NCBI GenBank assembly: GCA_030426805.1
Contig: JAUHXU010000001.1
Span: forward strand, 1,080,861 to 1,144,860
From: a bacterium
Lineage (GTDB): Bacteria > Planctomycetota > JAFGQW01
Length of the DNA: 64,000 bases
Direction of reading: 5' to 3'
In this document: piece after piece, positions 54,415-62,277 of the stretch
Position numbering within the stretch: position 1 is the stretch's first letter
How the letters are laid out: each line of letters starts with the position of its first letter
Translations under genes and position numbers: made by a program
The notes under the pieces: generated by a model
Seen by the model: the letters and a program-made list of their open reading frames with translations, nothing else
What the model was told of the DNA's origin: nothing
The model's database searches: none

Positions 54415-54428
54415 TACCGATATATACT
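54399..54428 (+). promoter_or_regulatory. promoter of hipBA, probably leaderless
   Basis: TTGCCC (54399-54404) and TATACT (54423-54428) are separated by 18 nt, in a markedly AT-rich patch (54386-54430). The hipB ATG follows the -10 by only 8 nt, so the transcript would begin at or next to the start codon. Confidence 0.6.
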
Positions 54429-54436
54429 TCCAGGGC

Positions 54437-54688
54437 ATGAAAACGACCGACGTTCATACGGCCGCCGACCTCGGTCGGGTGGTCCGCGACGCACGCCGTC
54501 GATGCAGTCTGACGCAACAGGCGCTGGCGCTTCGCGCAGGCCTCGCGCAACCGACGATCTCCAAGATCGAGCGCGGTGCCAGCGACGTGTCCTTCGCGAC
54601 ACTCGTCCGGCTGTGCGCCGTTCTCGGCTTGGGGCTCGCGATCGGCCCTCGCGCAACCGGCGACGCGTCCCCCTGGGACGACGCGTGA
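54437..54688 (+). CDS. hipB: HipB-type antitoxin, XRE-family repressor
   Basis: This 83-residue protein is dominated by a Cro/C1-type helix-turn-helix (LTQQALALRAGLAQPTISKI) followed by FATLVRLCAVLGLGL, residues 10-70. It ends in an acidic tail, the position where HipB proteins contact HipA. It should bind the operator overlapping its promoter and neutralise the HipA kinase encoded 3 nt downstream. Length and gene order fit HipBA modules. Confidence 0.9.
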   Translation: MKTTDVHTAADLGRVVRDARRRCSLTQQALALRAGLAQPTISKIERGASDVSFATLVRLCAVLGLGLAIGPRATGDASPWDDA

Positions 54689-54691
54689 CCG

Positions 54692-55996
54692 ATGGGTCGC
54701 CGACGAACGCGACGTTCCCTGCGTATCGCGATGAACGGCCTCGACGTCGGCCTCCTCACCCGCGAGTCGGCCGCGACGTTGCGGTTCGAGTACGACCGGA
54801 CGTGGCTCGATCGCGACGCCGCCATCCCGATCTCCCTTTCGATGCCCCTCTCGACCGCGCCCTATACCGGCGACGTCGTGTGGCACTTCTTCGACAACCT
54901 GCTTCCGGAGGGCGGCGATGTCCGGAGTCGCATTCAACGGACGATCGGCGCTCCGTCGACCCGGCCGTTCGATCTGCTCGAGCACATCGGCCGCGACTGC
55001 GTCGGCGCTCTGCAACTCTATCGAGACGACGTGTCGGTGCCGAACGTGCGCACGATCGACGCGACGCCGCTCGACGACGCGGCGATCGCAGCGCGCCTGC
55101 AACGCCTGCGAATCCAGCCACTCGGGCACAGCGCAGACTCGTCGTTCCGCATATCGATCGCCGGCGCGCAGGAGAAGACCGCGCTGCTCTGGCATGACGA
55201 CCGCTGGCACGAACCGCGCGGCGCGACGCCGACGAGCCATATCATCAAGCCGCCGATCGGGACGACCGCCGCCGGCCCGGACCTGTCCGACAGCGTCGAG
55301 AACGAGTGGCTGTGCCTTCGGCTCGCGGGGGCTTTCGGCTTGCCGGTCGCGGAGGCACGGGTCGAACGGTTCGACGGCTTGCGCGCCCTCGTCGTCGAGC
55401 GCTTCGATCGCCGCTGGGCACGCGACGGCTCGTGGTTGATCCGTCAGCCGCAAGAGGACCTGTGCCAAGCCCTCGGCGTCTCACCGGATCAGAAGTACGA
55501 AGCGGACGGCGGCCCGTCGGCCGACTCGATCCTCGATCAGCTCCTCGGGGCAACCGATCCGGAGCGCGACCGGGCGACGTTCGTTCGTGCACTCGTCGTG
55601 AATTGGCTGCTCGCCGCGCCGGACGCGCACGCGAAGAACTTCAGTGTCTTCCTGCGCGCCGGAGGCGCGTTCGCATTGACACCGCTGTACGACATCGTGT
55701 CGCTGCATCCAGCGCTGTCGCGACAGGAAATCCACGCGCGCCAGGTCCGCATGGCCATGTCGGTGATCGGCAACAACCGACACTACAAGTGGGACGTCAT
55801 TCGCGGCGACCATTGGCGCGAGACCGCACGCCGCGCGCACGTTCCGTCCGCAGACATCGACGCGATCCTCGACGATTGCGTTGCGCGTGGACCGATGGCG
55901 ATCGACTCCGTGTGCAACACGCTGCCGCGGGACTTTCCGGCGGCGGTCGTCGACCCGATCTGTGACGGGGTGCGGGCGACGCTCGATCGACTCTGA
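54692..55996 (+). CDS. hipA: HipA-type toxin, Ser/Thr kinase
   Basis: This 434-residue protein matches E. coli HipA (440) in length and layout. Present are the regulatory P-loop motif FRISIAGAQEKTAL with Ser155 at the autophosphorylation site (Ser150 in E. coli), ATP-binding HIIKPP, VVERFDR, catalytic Asp311 in APDAHAKNFS, and metal-binding Asp334 in PLYDIVS. The N-terminal subdomain has DNLLPEG. E. coli HipA phosphorylates glutamyl-tRNA synthetase and so triggers growth arrest. All key residues are kept, so the module looks functional. The start is 3 nt after the hipB stop. Confidence 0.94.
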   Translation: MGRRRTRRSLRIAMNGLDVGLLTRESAATLRFEYDRTWLDRDAAIPISLSMPLSTAPYTGDVVWHFFDNLLPEGGDVRSRIQRTIGAPSTRPFDLLEHIGRDCVGALQLYRDDVSVPNVRTIDATPLDDAAIAARLQRLRIQPLGHSADSSFRISIAGAQEKTALLWHDDRWHEPRGATPTSHIIKPPIGTTAAGPDLSDSVENEWLCLRLAGAFGLPVAEARVERFDGLRALVVERFDRRWARDGSWLIRQPQEDLCQALGVSPDQKYEADGGPSADSILDQLLGATDPERDRATFVRALVVNWLLAAPDAHAKNFSVFLRAGGAFALTPLYDIVSLHPALSRQEIHARQVRMAMSVIGNNRHYKWDVIRGDHWRETARRAHVPSADIDAILDDCVARGPMAIDSVCNTLPRDFPAAVVDPICDGVRATLDRL

Positions 55997-56005
55997 CGGC
56001 CCGAC

Positions 56006-57709
56006 TCAGCGGAGCGTGCTGTCGAACGCGATCGCGCGGGGAGCGCCGGGCTCGCCGCCGATCAGCGCGATGAAGAGATAGGCCGAGTCGCGCAAGAAGT
56101 CGTCGAGGGCGCGCTTGCGCCAGTCCACGTCGAATCGGCCATCGGCGTCGAATGCACCGGTGAAGTGTGCCGTTCCGATCGGCGCGATGACGAAGCACTC
56201 GATCGGCTCGTCGGCCCGACCGCCGGCCACGCACCAGCCCTTCGGCCAACTCGGCCCGTCGACGAGCGACGCGCGTTCGGCGCGATCGTAGCCGCCGAAC
56301 CCGCCGATGCTCTGCACGGCACGCCGGTCGAGCGTCGCGACCGGCGCGCCGTCGGGGCCGCAGATGATCGCGGTGAGCGCACCGTGCGACGCGAGCGCCC
56401 ACGCCGCCGGGTGCGGCGCCTCGCCGAGCGTCGCGTACGGCGCGTGCACTGCGAGGACGTCGCGCCGCGCCGTCGCGCGAAACGGCGGCGCGCATGCCTC
56501 GCGCAACCCGAAGTGCAAGAACGGCGCCCCGTCCTGCGTGACCGGGAGTCGGTGGACGAGCACCGGACGATCGTCCGGCGCCGCGTGCACCGCGTCCACG
56601 ACGAGCCGCACGCGCTCCCCGACCGTCGCGTAGTCGCGCTCGGACGCGAGCAGCGCCGGGACGCCGATCGCCGCCGCCACGACACCGACCGCGACACCGA
56701 CGCGCCCCGCGTTCGCGCACACGACACCCTGCGCGAGCGCGAGCGCGGCGAGCGCGGGATACCACCGCTCCGCGTTCACGAGTTCCATCCGCATCCCGGT
56801 CCCGTAGAGCACCGCGACCATCGCGCCACCGAGCGCCCCGACGACCACGATGCCCCGCCAACCGTGCGCACCCCGGCCGATCCACACGCAGAGCACCGCG
56901 AGCCACGCGACGGCGGCCGCGACGACCGCGATCACGCCGGCCCCGGCGAACCAACCGGCCTCGGTGAACGGCGCGATCGCGAGGGCGGCGGTCTCCGACA
57001 GATCCCCCACGAGCACCGGCGTCGGGTCGCCCCCGTACCCGCCGAGCGGCGTCCCGAGCACGGCGTCGCGAAGCACGAACGTGACGCCGAGCGCGATGAA
57101 CCCGACGAGCGTGAGCCCCCACGCCGAGCGGCCGCGGAGCACGACGTCGGCGACGAGCCACACGAACGGAATCGCGAGCGTCGACTCCTTCGCGAGCAAC
57201 CCCGTCCCGAGCGCGACGAGCGCCACCGCAGCGGTCACGAAGCGCGGCCGCCGTCGGAAGGCGAGGAACCCGACGAGCGCGACGAGCGAGCATGCGACGC
57301 CGAGCAGGCTCACGCGCCCCGCGATCCACGTCACCGTGTTCGGGTTGAGCGCGTGCAACCCGATCAGCGCGCCCGCCACGAGGCCGCCCGCGCGGCCACC
57401 GCCGAGTTGCCGCGCGAGCACGATCACCGACGCGACGACGACCAGGTGCAATCCGATGTTCGTCGCGTGATAGCCCCACGCATCGAGGCCGTAGACCGCG
57501 TGATCGAGCGCATAGCTCGACGTCAGCACCGGCCGGTAGAAGCGAACGTCGACGAAGTCGAGAAACGAATGCGTCCACTGGTGCGCGAAGCCGGTCTCGT
57601 GCACGTGCCCGAGGATCATGAAGTCGTCGCTCAGGAAGCCGGTGCGCATCCCCGGCACGTGCGCGAGCGCGACGGCGACGAGCAACAGCACCGGGAGCGC
57701 ACGCTTCAC
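56006..57709 (-). CDS. polytopic GT-C-type glycosyltransferase-like protein
   Basis: This 567-residue protein starts with GTG at 57709, overlapping the previous stop by 4 bp. Multiple membrane helices fill residues 1-390 and a soluble tail follows. The acidic pair Asp28-Asp29 in the first outer loop (GFLSDDFMILG), then RFYRPVLTSSYALDH, GYHATNIGLH and WIAGRVSL, correspond one for one to motifs in 34584-36956. It is the last gene of the operon 61502-56006. Such PMT/TMTC-like proteins transfer sugars from polyprenyl-phosphate donors on the outer membrane leaflet. Substrate unknown. It converges with hipA, 9 bp apart. Confidence 0.7.
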   Translation of the reverse strand: MKRALPVLLLVAVALAHVPGMRTGFLSDDFMILGHVHETGFAHQWTHSFLDFVDVRFYRPVLTSSYALDHAVYGLDAWGYHATNIGLHLVVVASVIVLARQLGGGRAGGLVAGALIGLHALNPNTVTWIAGRVSLLGVACSLVALVGFLAFRRRPRFVTAAVALVALGTGLLAKESTLAIPFVWLVADVVLRGRSAWGLTLVGFIALGVTFVLRDAVLGTPLGGYGGDPTPVLVGDLSETAALAIAPFTEAGWFAGAGVIAVVAAAVAWLAVLCVWIGRGAHGWRGIVVVGALGGAMVAVLYGTGMRMELVNAERWYPALAALALAQGVVCANAGRVGVAVGVVAAAIGVPALLASERDYATVGERVRLVVDAVHAAPDDRPVLVHRLPVTQDGAPFLHFGLREACAPPFRATARRDVLAVHAPYATLGEAPHPAAWALASHGALTAIICGPDGAPVATLDRRAVQSIGGFGGYDRAERASLVDGPSWPKGWCVAGGRADEPIECFVIAPIGTAHFTGAFDADGRFDVDWRKRALDDFLRDSAYLFIALIGGEPGAPRAIAFDSTLR

Positions 57710-59280
57710 GACGGGTTCCTCTCGAAGATCGTGTAGGGGCCGATCACGGTCGTCGGATGGTAACGCGTGAGCGCCCACTCGCGAAGTGCGACGAAATCGG
57801 AGAGTTGCCCGGCGGGCGTCTTGCCGGACGCGATGTCGACCGGCCCCTCGGGCACGACGAGAAAGCGCGGTGGCGTCCGATCGATCGCTTCGAGGAAGCG
57901 GGTCCGATGCCGATCGCGCTCCGCTTCGTAGCCCGGGATCCGCGCGACGAGTGGATACGTGTAGATGTAACGCGTCGGCGGCAGCAGCCGACTGCGGAAG
58001 TTCACGGCCTGATCGAGACCGAGCACCATCATCGTGTCCCCCGGTGCGGCCCGTTCGCGCAGCCACGCAGCGGCCCGCTCGATCGCGACGCTCTCGTAGT
58101 GCTGCCCGCCCCCGATCGCGAACCGAGGCAGCGCGACGTAGTCGGTCGCCGGCATCGAACCGGTCACGCGCGCGATGTCGTCGCCCCACCGGACCGCGTG
58201 ATCCCGCGCGATCCCGACCGTCTGGTATCCGATCAACAGCGCACCGGCGATCGCGCCGACGAGTCGCGGACCGCGCCACCCGTCGCGCACGATCGTCGTC
58301 AGCCACCACGCGATCAACAGCGCCTGCGGCGGCAGCACGAGCGCGTAGTGGTATTGCCAGAGCTTGCCCTGGATCGGGATCGTCAGCCACGCGAGTGCCC
58401 ACCACAGCGCGAGCACGCGACCGCTCGCCGGCCCGCGCCACGCGAGCCACGCCGCGACGACGAGCGCCGCGGTCTGACTGAGCCCGGCCGGCTCGCACAG
58501 CCACGGCACGAACAGCACGATCCCGTGGATGCGCGACGCGTCGGCCCAGTCGTATTGCCACGCGTGATAGCGGTTGAACCGCACCTGCACCTCGACGAGC
58601 GCGTCGAGCGCACCATTCGCGGCGAAGTAGCCGATCACCGGCCCGACGACGCACGCGGCACCGATCGCGAGCGCGCCGAGACGCGCAGCGACGCGCCGCC
58701 CGGCCCCACCGTCGAGCCCGACGACGACCCCGGCGACGATCGCGAGCCCCGGCAGCGCCGCGGTCGCCTTGAACAGCGTTGACGCGGCGACGAGCGCGCC
58801 GGCCAGCCCCCACGCCCACGGGCCGCGCGGGCCGCCGAGCACCGCGAGAAACGCCGCCGCGAGCAAGACCCCGGCGAAGGTCTCCGCCTGCGCGACGTCC
58901 CAGAAGTCGCCGAACACCGCGACACTCATCAAGCCGAACACCGCGGCCGCGACGAGTCCGCCCGCCCGGCCGTGCAGCCGCGCGCCGAGCACGTAGAACA
59001 CCGGGAGCGCCGCGACGCGAAGAATCGCGTCGACCGCGTTCACGACCTCCGGCGACACGCGCCCGGCAATCGAGAACGCCCAGTGGTAGAGGAACAGGAT
59101 CAGCGGCTGCTTGACCTCGAACACGTCGCGGTAGAGCACCGCGCCGTCGCCGAGCATCAGCCCCGCGGTCGCGAAGATCCCCTGGTCACGACCCGCCGGC
59201 ATGTGCAGGCCGAGCAGCCCGAGTCCGCCGACGACGAGCGCGATCCCGACGAGCCCGCACATCGCGGCAACGCGACTCAT
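57706..59280 (-). CDS. polytopic GT-C glycosyltransferase-like protein (GT39/ArnT-like)
   Basis: The ATG at 59280 overlaps the upstream stop by 4 bp (ATGA), so I use it although the frame stays open further; the protein has 524 residues. About ten hydrophobic segments are followed by a soluble C-terminal domain (near 380-524). The first outer loop has GRDQGIFATAGLMLGDG and VFEVKQPLILFLYHW, the acidic-loop arrangement of family 39-type GT-C enzymes, which move mannose or other sugars from polyprenyl phosphates. It is the middle gene of the operon. Substrate unknown. Confidence 0.7.
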   Translation of the reverse strand: MSRVAAMCGLVGIALVVGGLGLLGLHMPAGRDQGIFATAGLMLGDGAVLYRDVFEVKQPLILFLYHWAFSIAGRVSPEVVNAVDAILRVAALPVFYVLGARLHGRAGGLVAAAVFGLMSVAVFGDFWDVAQAETFAGVLLAAAFLAVLGGPRGPWAWGLAGALVAASTLFKATAALPGLAIVAGVVVGLDGGAGRRVAARLGALAIGAACVVGPVIGYFAANGALDALVEVQVRFNRYHAWQYDWADASRIHGIVLFVPWLCEPAGLSQTAALVVAAWLAWRGPASGRVLALWWALAWLTIPIQGKLWQYHYALVLPPQALLIAWWLTTIVRDGWRGPRLVGAIAGALLIGYQTVGIARDHAVRWGDDIARVTGSMPATDYVALPRFAIGGGQHYESVAIERAAAWLRERAAPGDTMMVLGLDQAVNFRSRLLPPTRYIYTYPLVARIPGYEAERDRHRTRFLEAIDRTPPRFLVVPEGPVDIASGKTPAGQLSDFVALREWALTRYHPTTVIGPYTIFERNPS

Positions 59281-61502
59281 TCGCGCCTCCCGGCGAACGC
59301 GACGACGACGAGTCCGACGAGCGCGAGCGCCGCGCCGACCCACAGGTCGACGTGACGCCGCGGGAAGTGGAAGACGAGCGTGCAGTCGCCGTCGACGGTC
59401 GCGGTCACGCCGACGAGCCCGTCGTGATCGACGACCGGCACGGCTGCGCCGTCGATCGTCGCGGTGAAGTCGGGATGGTAGCGCGTCACCCACGTGAGCG
59501 CCTCACCGGCGCGAGCCCCTCGCACGGAGAAGCGGATCGTGAACGGGTCGACGTGGTCGCGCGTGGCGCTGCCGTTGCGGAGTCGCAGGGCCCGCGGGTC
59601 GGCGTCGACGACTTCGTAGAGCGCGAACGGGGCGACCCGCACCGGCTCGATGCGCGCCGCGACATCGCCGACCCGGCGGAAGCGATCCGGACGCGCGTCG
59701 AAGAACGCCCGCGCCGGCGCGCTCCACACCGCGATGCCGCCGACGCCGTAGCGGGCGAGCGTCGCGTCGAACGCGGCGACGTCGACGTCGCCGAGCGCGA
59801 CCCCCTGCCACGCGCCGTTGACGATGAACGCGTCCCGGAGTCGGTGATACGGATAGGGGTCCCAGCCGGCATGGGCGAACAGCGTGCGTCCGGTCGCGAG
59901 CGCGAGCGGACCGGCGCGCTGCACCTCGTCGCCCGGCCACGCGGTCCACGGCGCGGTGAGATCGGCCAGCGGACTCTGACCGGCGGTGTTCTCGTAGAGC
60001 ACGCGATGGCCGGGCAACCCCGCGACCGCATCGACGAGTTCCGGCTCGCTCGCGCGAAGGCCCGGCGCGTGATAGCGCTCCTCCGGCCACTCGATCCCCG
60101 GCATCAACAGCACCGCGGCGAGCGCGGCCGCAGCCGCCGCACCGCGCCACGACACCGGCGCCCACGCGATCGCGATCGATGCGCCCGCGGCGAGCAGCGC
60201 GACCAGCAGGAAGTGCGCGCGGAGCATCGCATACGCGACGTCCGGGAGCCACGCGAACAGGGCGAGCACGACGACACTCGCCGCCGCGAGCCCGATCCCG
60301 GCGGCACCGCGACGCGCGCCGACGAGCCAGCCGACGAGCGGGAGCATCACCGCGCCGACGCGGAGGTAGGCGGGGAACGCCCACAGGACTTCGCGCGCGA
60401 TCAGTTCGATCGCGCCCCGCGGCCCCGCGTCGCGCAGCGCGACGATCACCGGCGAGACCGCCATCAGATACTCGGTCGCGATCGCGGCCCGCTCGCGCCA
60501 GACCGCGGCGATGAACGGCCACGCGACGCCGAGCGCGAGCACGACCGCACCGACCGCGCCGAGCAGGCGCGGGCGCCGGCCCGCGCACAGGTGCACCGCC
60601 GCGCCGATCGCGAGCGCGACGAGCCCCATCACGAGCTGCGCGACGTGAACCCACGCGGCGAGACCGACCGCGAGGCCGAGCGCGATCGCCGCCCCGCGAC
60701 GGCCCCGCACCCACCCCTCGAGCGCGATCCACTGGACGAGCAGCAGATCGAGCGCGGCGAACGCGTTGATCATCCCGAAGCGGTAGAGGTTGGCGGTCGT
60801 CGAGTAAGCGAGCACGCTTCCGACCGCAACGCCCCAACCGAACGCGATCGGTTCGCCGGCGACCCGACGAGCGAGCCACCCGACGAGCCACGGAAACGCG
60901 AGGAGCACGAGCAGGTGGACGATCTGCAGCGCAACCGCACGGTCGAGCCACGAGAACGGGAGCACGAGCGGCGCGAGCGTCCGCAGGTTCAGGACCGCCG
61001 GGCGCCCGCCCTCGACCCGGTCCTCCCAGCCGAACGCCCCTCCCGCCGCGAACGCATCGAGGTCCGCGACCGTGTTGTAGTGGACGATCCCGTAGTCGTC
61101 GGTCAGCACGACGTCGGCCCACGTCCCCGGCGGCGCGATCACGAGCGCCGCCCCGACGAGCCCGGCGAACGCGAGTCCGCCGGCCGCCCACGCGGTCGCT
61201 CGCGGGGCCCGGGTCGAGGCGATCGACAGGCCGACCGCCGCGAAGACGACGCCGACGGCGATTCCGGCCGCCGGCCACGGCGCGCCCCAGCGCCCTGGAT
61301 CGTAAGCGACGATGCCGGCGAGGGTCGCGCCGGCGGCGACGGCGAGCGCCGCGCGGGGAAAGCGCCGCGAGGCGACCCCGCACACCAGCGCCGCCACCCC
61401 GAGGCCGATCGCCGCGGTGAGGCGCGCATCGGGCCCGGCCCTCGTCGCGAGCCAGCCGCCCGCGGCCGCAAGGGCCGCGGCCCACGCGAGCCAAAGGATC
61501 AC
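59277..61502 (-). CDS. polytopic YfhO-like membrane protein
   Basis: This 741-residue protein starts with GTG at 61502 after GGGGAG. At least twelve hydrophobic segments fill residues 1-470. A periplasmic region follows with the phrase HRVLYENTAGQSPLADLTAP and beta-rich stretches (PFALYEVVDADPRALRLRNG), and one last helix ends at FAGRRE. YfhO-type and related GT-C proteins have this shape and take part in glycosylating teichoic acids, lipids or proteins. It is the first gene of the coupled operon 61502-56006. The assignment is by layout, not by catalytic residues. Confidence 0.6.
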   Translation of the reverse strand: MILWLAWAAALAAAGGWLATRAGPDARLTAAIGLGVAALVCGVASRRFPRAALAVAAGATLAGIVAYDPGRWGAPWPAAGIAVGVVFAAVGLSIASTRAPRATAWAAGGLAFAGLVGAALVIAPPGTWADVVLTDDYGIVHYNTVADLDAFAAGGAFGWEDRVEGGRPAVLNLRTLAPLVLPFSWLDRAVALQIVHLLVLLAFPWLVGWLARRVAGEPIAFGWGVAVGSVLAYSTTANLYRFGMINAFAALDLLLVQWIALEGWVRGRRGAAIALGLAVGLAAWVHVAQLVMGLVALAIGAAVHLCAGRRPRLLGAVGAVVLALGVAWPFIAAVWRERAAIATEYLMAVSPVIVALRDAGPRGAIELIAREVLWAFPAYLRVGAVMLPLVGWLVGARRGAAGIGLAAASVVVLALFAWLPDVAYAMLRAHFLLVALLAAGASIAIAWAPVSWRGAAAAAALAAVLLMPGIEWPEERYHAPGLRASEPELVDAVAGLPGHRVLYENTAGQSPLADLTAPWTAWPGDEVQRAGPLALATGRTLFAHAGWDPYPYHRLRDAFIVNGAWQGVALGDVDVAAFDATLARYGVGGIAVWSAPARAFFDARPDRFRRVGDVAARIEPVRVAPFALYEVVDADPRALRLRNGSATRDHVDPFTIRFSVRGARAGEALTWVTRYHPDFTATIDGAAVPVVDHDGLVGVTATVDGDCTLVFHFPRRHVDLWVGAALALVGLVVVAFAGRRE

Positions 61503-61566
61503 CAGCCGCTCCCCTCTCGGGTCCGGGCGACGCCGAACTGCCGTAGCCGTCTGTCCCGACCGAGGT

Positions 61567-61572
61567 TATAGT
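61567..61572 (+). promoter_or_regulatory. possible -10 element upstream of the right-hand ECF sigma gene
   Basis: TATAGT is the best -10-like hexamer in the 202-bp gap between the divergent YfhO-like and sigma genes. The hexamer 17 nt upstream (TAGCCG) is a poor -35, and the leader would be about 125 nt. Nothing else is evident in the gap. Confidence 0.3.
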
Positions 61573-61704
61573 GGCCGCGGCGGTCGCGCAAGGCGCCCCG
61601 ACCGTCGGCCGCCAAAAAGGCGCAACGCCGCCGGCGCCGCTCCGTCCTTCATAGGTAGTAGGCGCAGCGAGGCGGTGCCGCTGGTCCGTAGACCGAATTC
61701 GCCC

Positions 61705-62277
61705 ATGACGAGACCGGAACCGAGTCGAAGTGGTGACGGTCCCCGATGGGATCCGGGCCAGACCCGCTTCGACGATGTGGTGCACGCGTTTCAAAACGAG
61801 CTGTACGCGATGGCGATCCGGCTGCTCGGGGAACGCACGCGGGCCGAGGATGCCCTTCAGGACACGTTCCTGAAGGCGTACCGCGCAATTGAGAGACTCA
61901 AGCCGGGCTCGAACCTCCGGGCCTGGCTCTATCGCATTCTCGTGAATACGGCGTACGACCAGCTCGATCGGCGAAAGACGCGTACCCGCGCATTCGAGAC
62001 GATGCGCGAGCAGGCCGAGCGTGACGAACTGGAGCGGCGCAAGGGCGCCCCGCCGGGTGCAGATCGAGAATTGCAGCAACACGTCGAGGAGGCGATCGGC
62101 TCCCTGCCCGAGAAGTATCGCGACGCTTTGCGGCTCCGGTCGTTACAGGGGCTGCCCTATTCGGGCGTCGCGGAGGTCCTCGGGATTCCGGAGACGACCG
62201 CCCGCTCGCTGGTCCACCGTGGCAAACGGCTGCTGGTGCCGAAGCTCCAGCACCTCATGGGGGAACTCGAATCGTGA
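61705..62277 (+). CDS. RpoE-like ECF sigma factor
   Basis: I take the ATG at 61705 (MTRPEPSRS), though no Shine-Dalgarno precedes it and an in-frame GTG at 61675 is possible. The 190-residue product has region 2 near 22-85 (FQNELYAMAIRLLGERTRAE, then DALQDTFLKAYRAI, SNLRAWLYRILVNTAYDQL) and region 4 near 125-180 (LPEKYRDALRLRSLQGLPYS, then GVAEVLGIPETTARSLVHRG). These are classic RpoE-type motifs. The stop overlaps the GTG of the anti-sigma gene by 4 bp (GTGA), so the two are translationally coupled in a fixed ratio. Confidence 0.93.
   Translation: MTRPEPSRSGDGPRWDPGQTRFDDVVHAFQNELYAMAIRLLGERTRAEDALQDTFLKAYRAIERLKPGSNLRAWLYRILVNTAYDQLDRRKTRTRAFETMREQAERDELERRKGAPPGADRELQQHVEEAIGSLPEKYRDALRLRSLQGLPYSGVAEVLGIPETTARSLVHRGKRLLVPKLQHLMGELES

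Noticed and set aside
56006..58819. 937-codon version of the last GT-C gene
   Set aside because: The extra N-terminal 370 residues are antisense-type sequence overlapping the middle gene; the GTGA overlap at 57709 is the natural start.
61312..61704. N-terminal extension of the right-hand sigma factor (131 codons)
   Set aside because: It overlaps the divergent YfhO-like gene start and its ribosome site; the sigma motifs begin only after the ATG at 61705.
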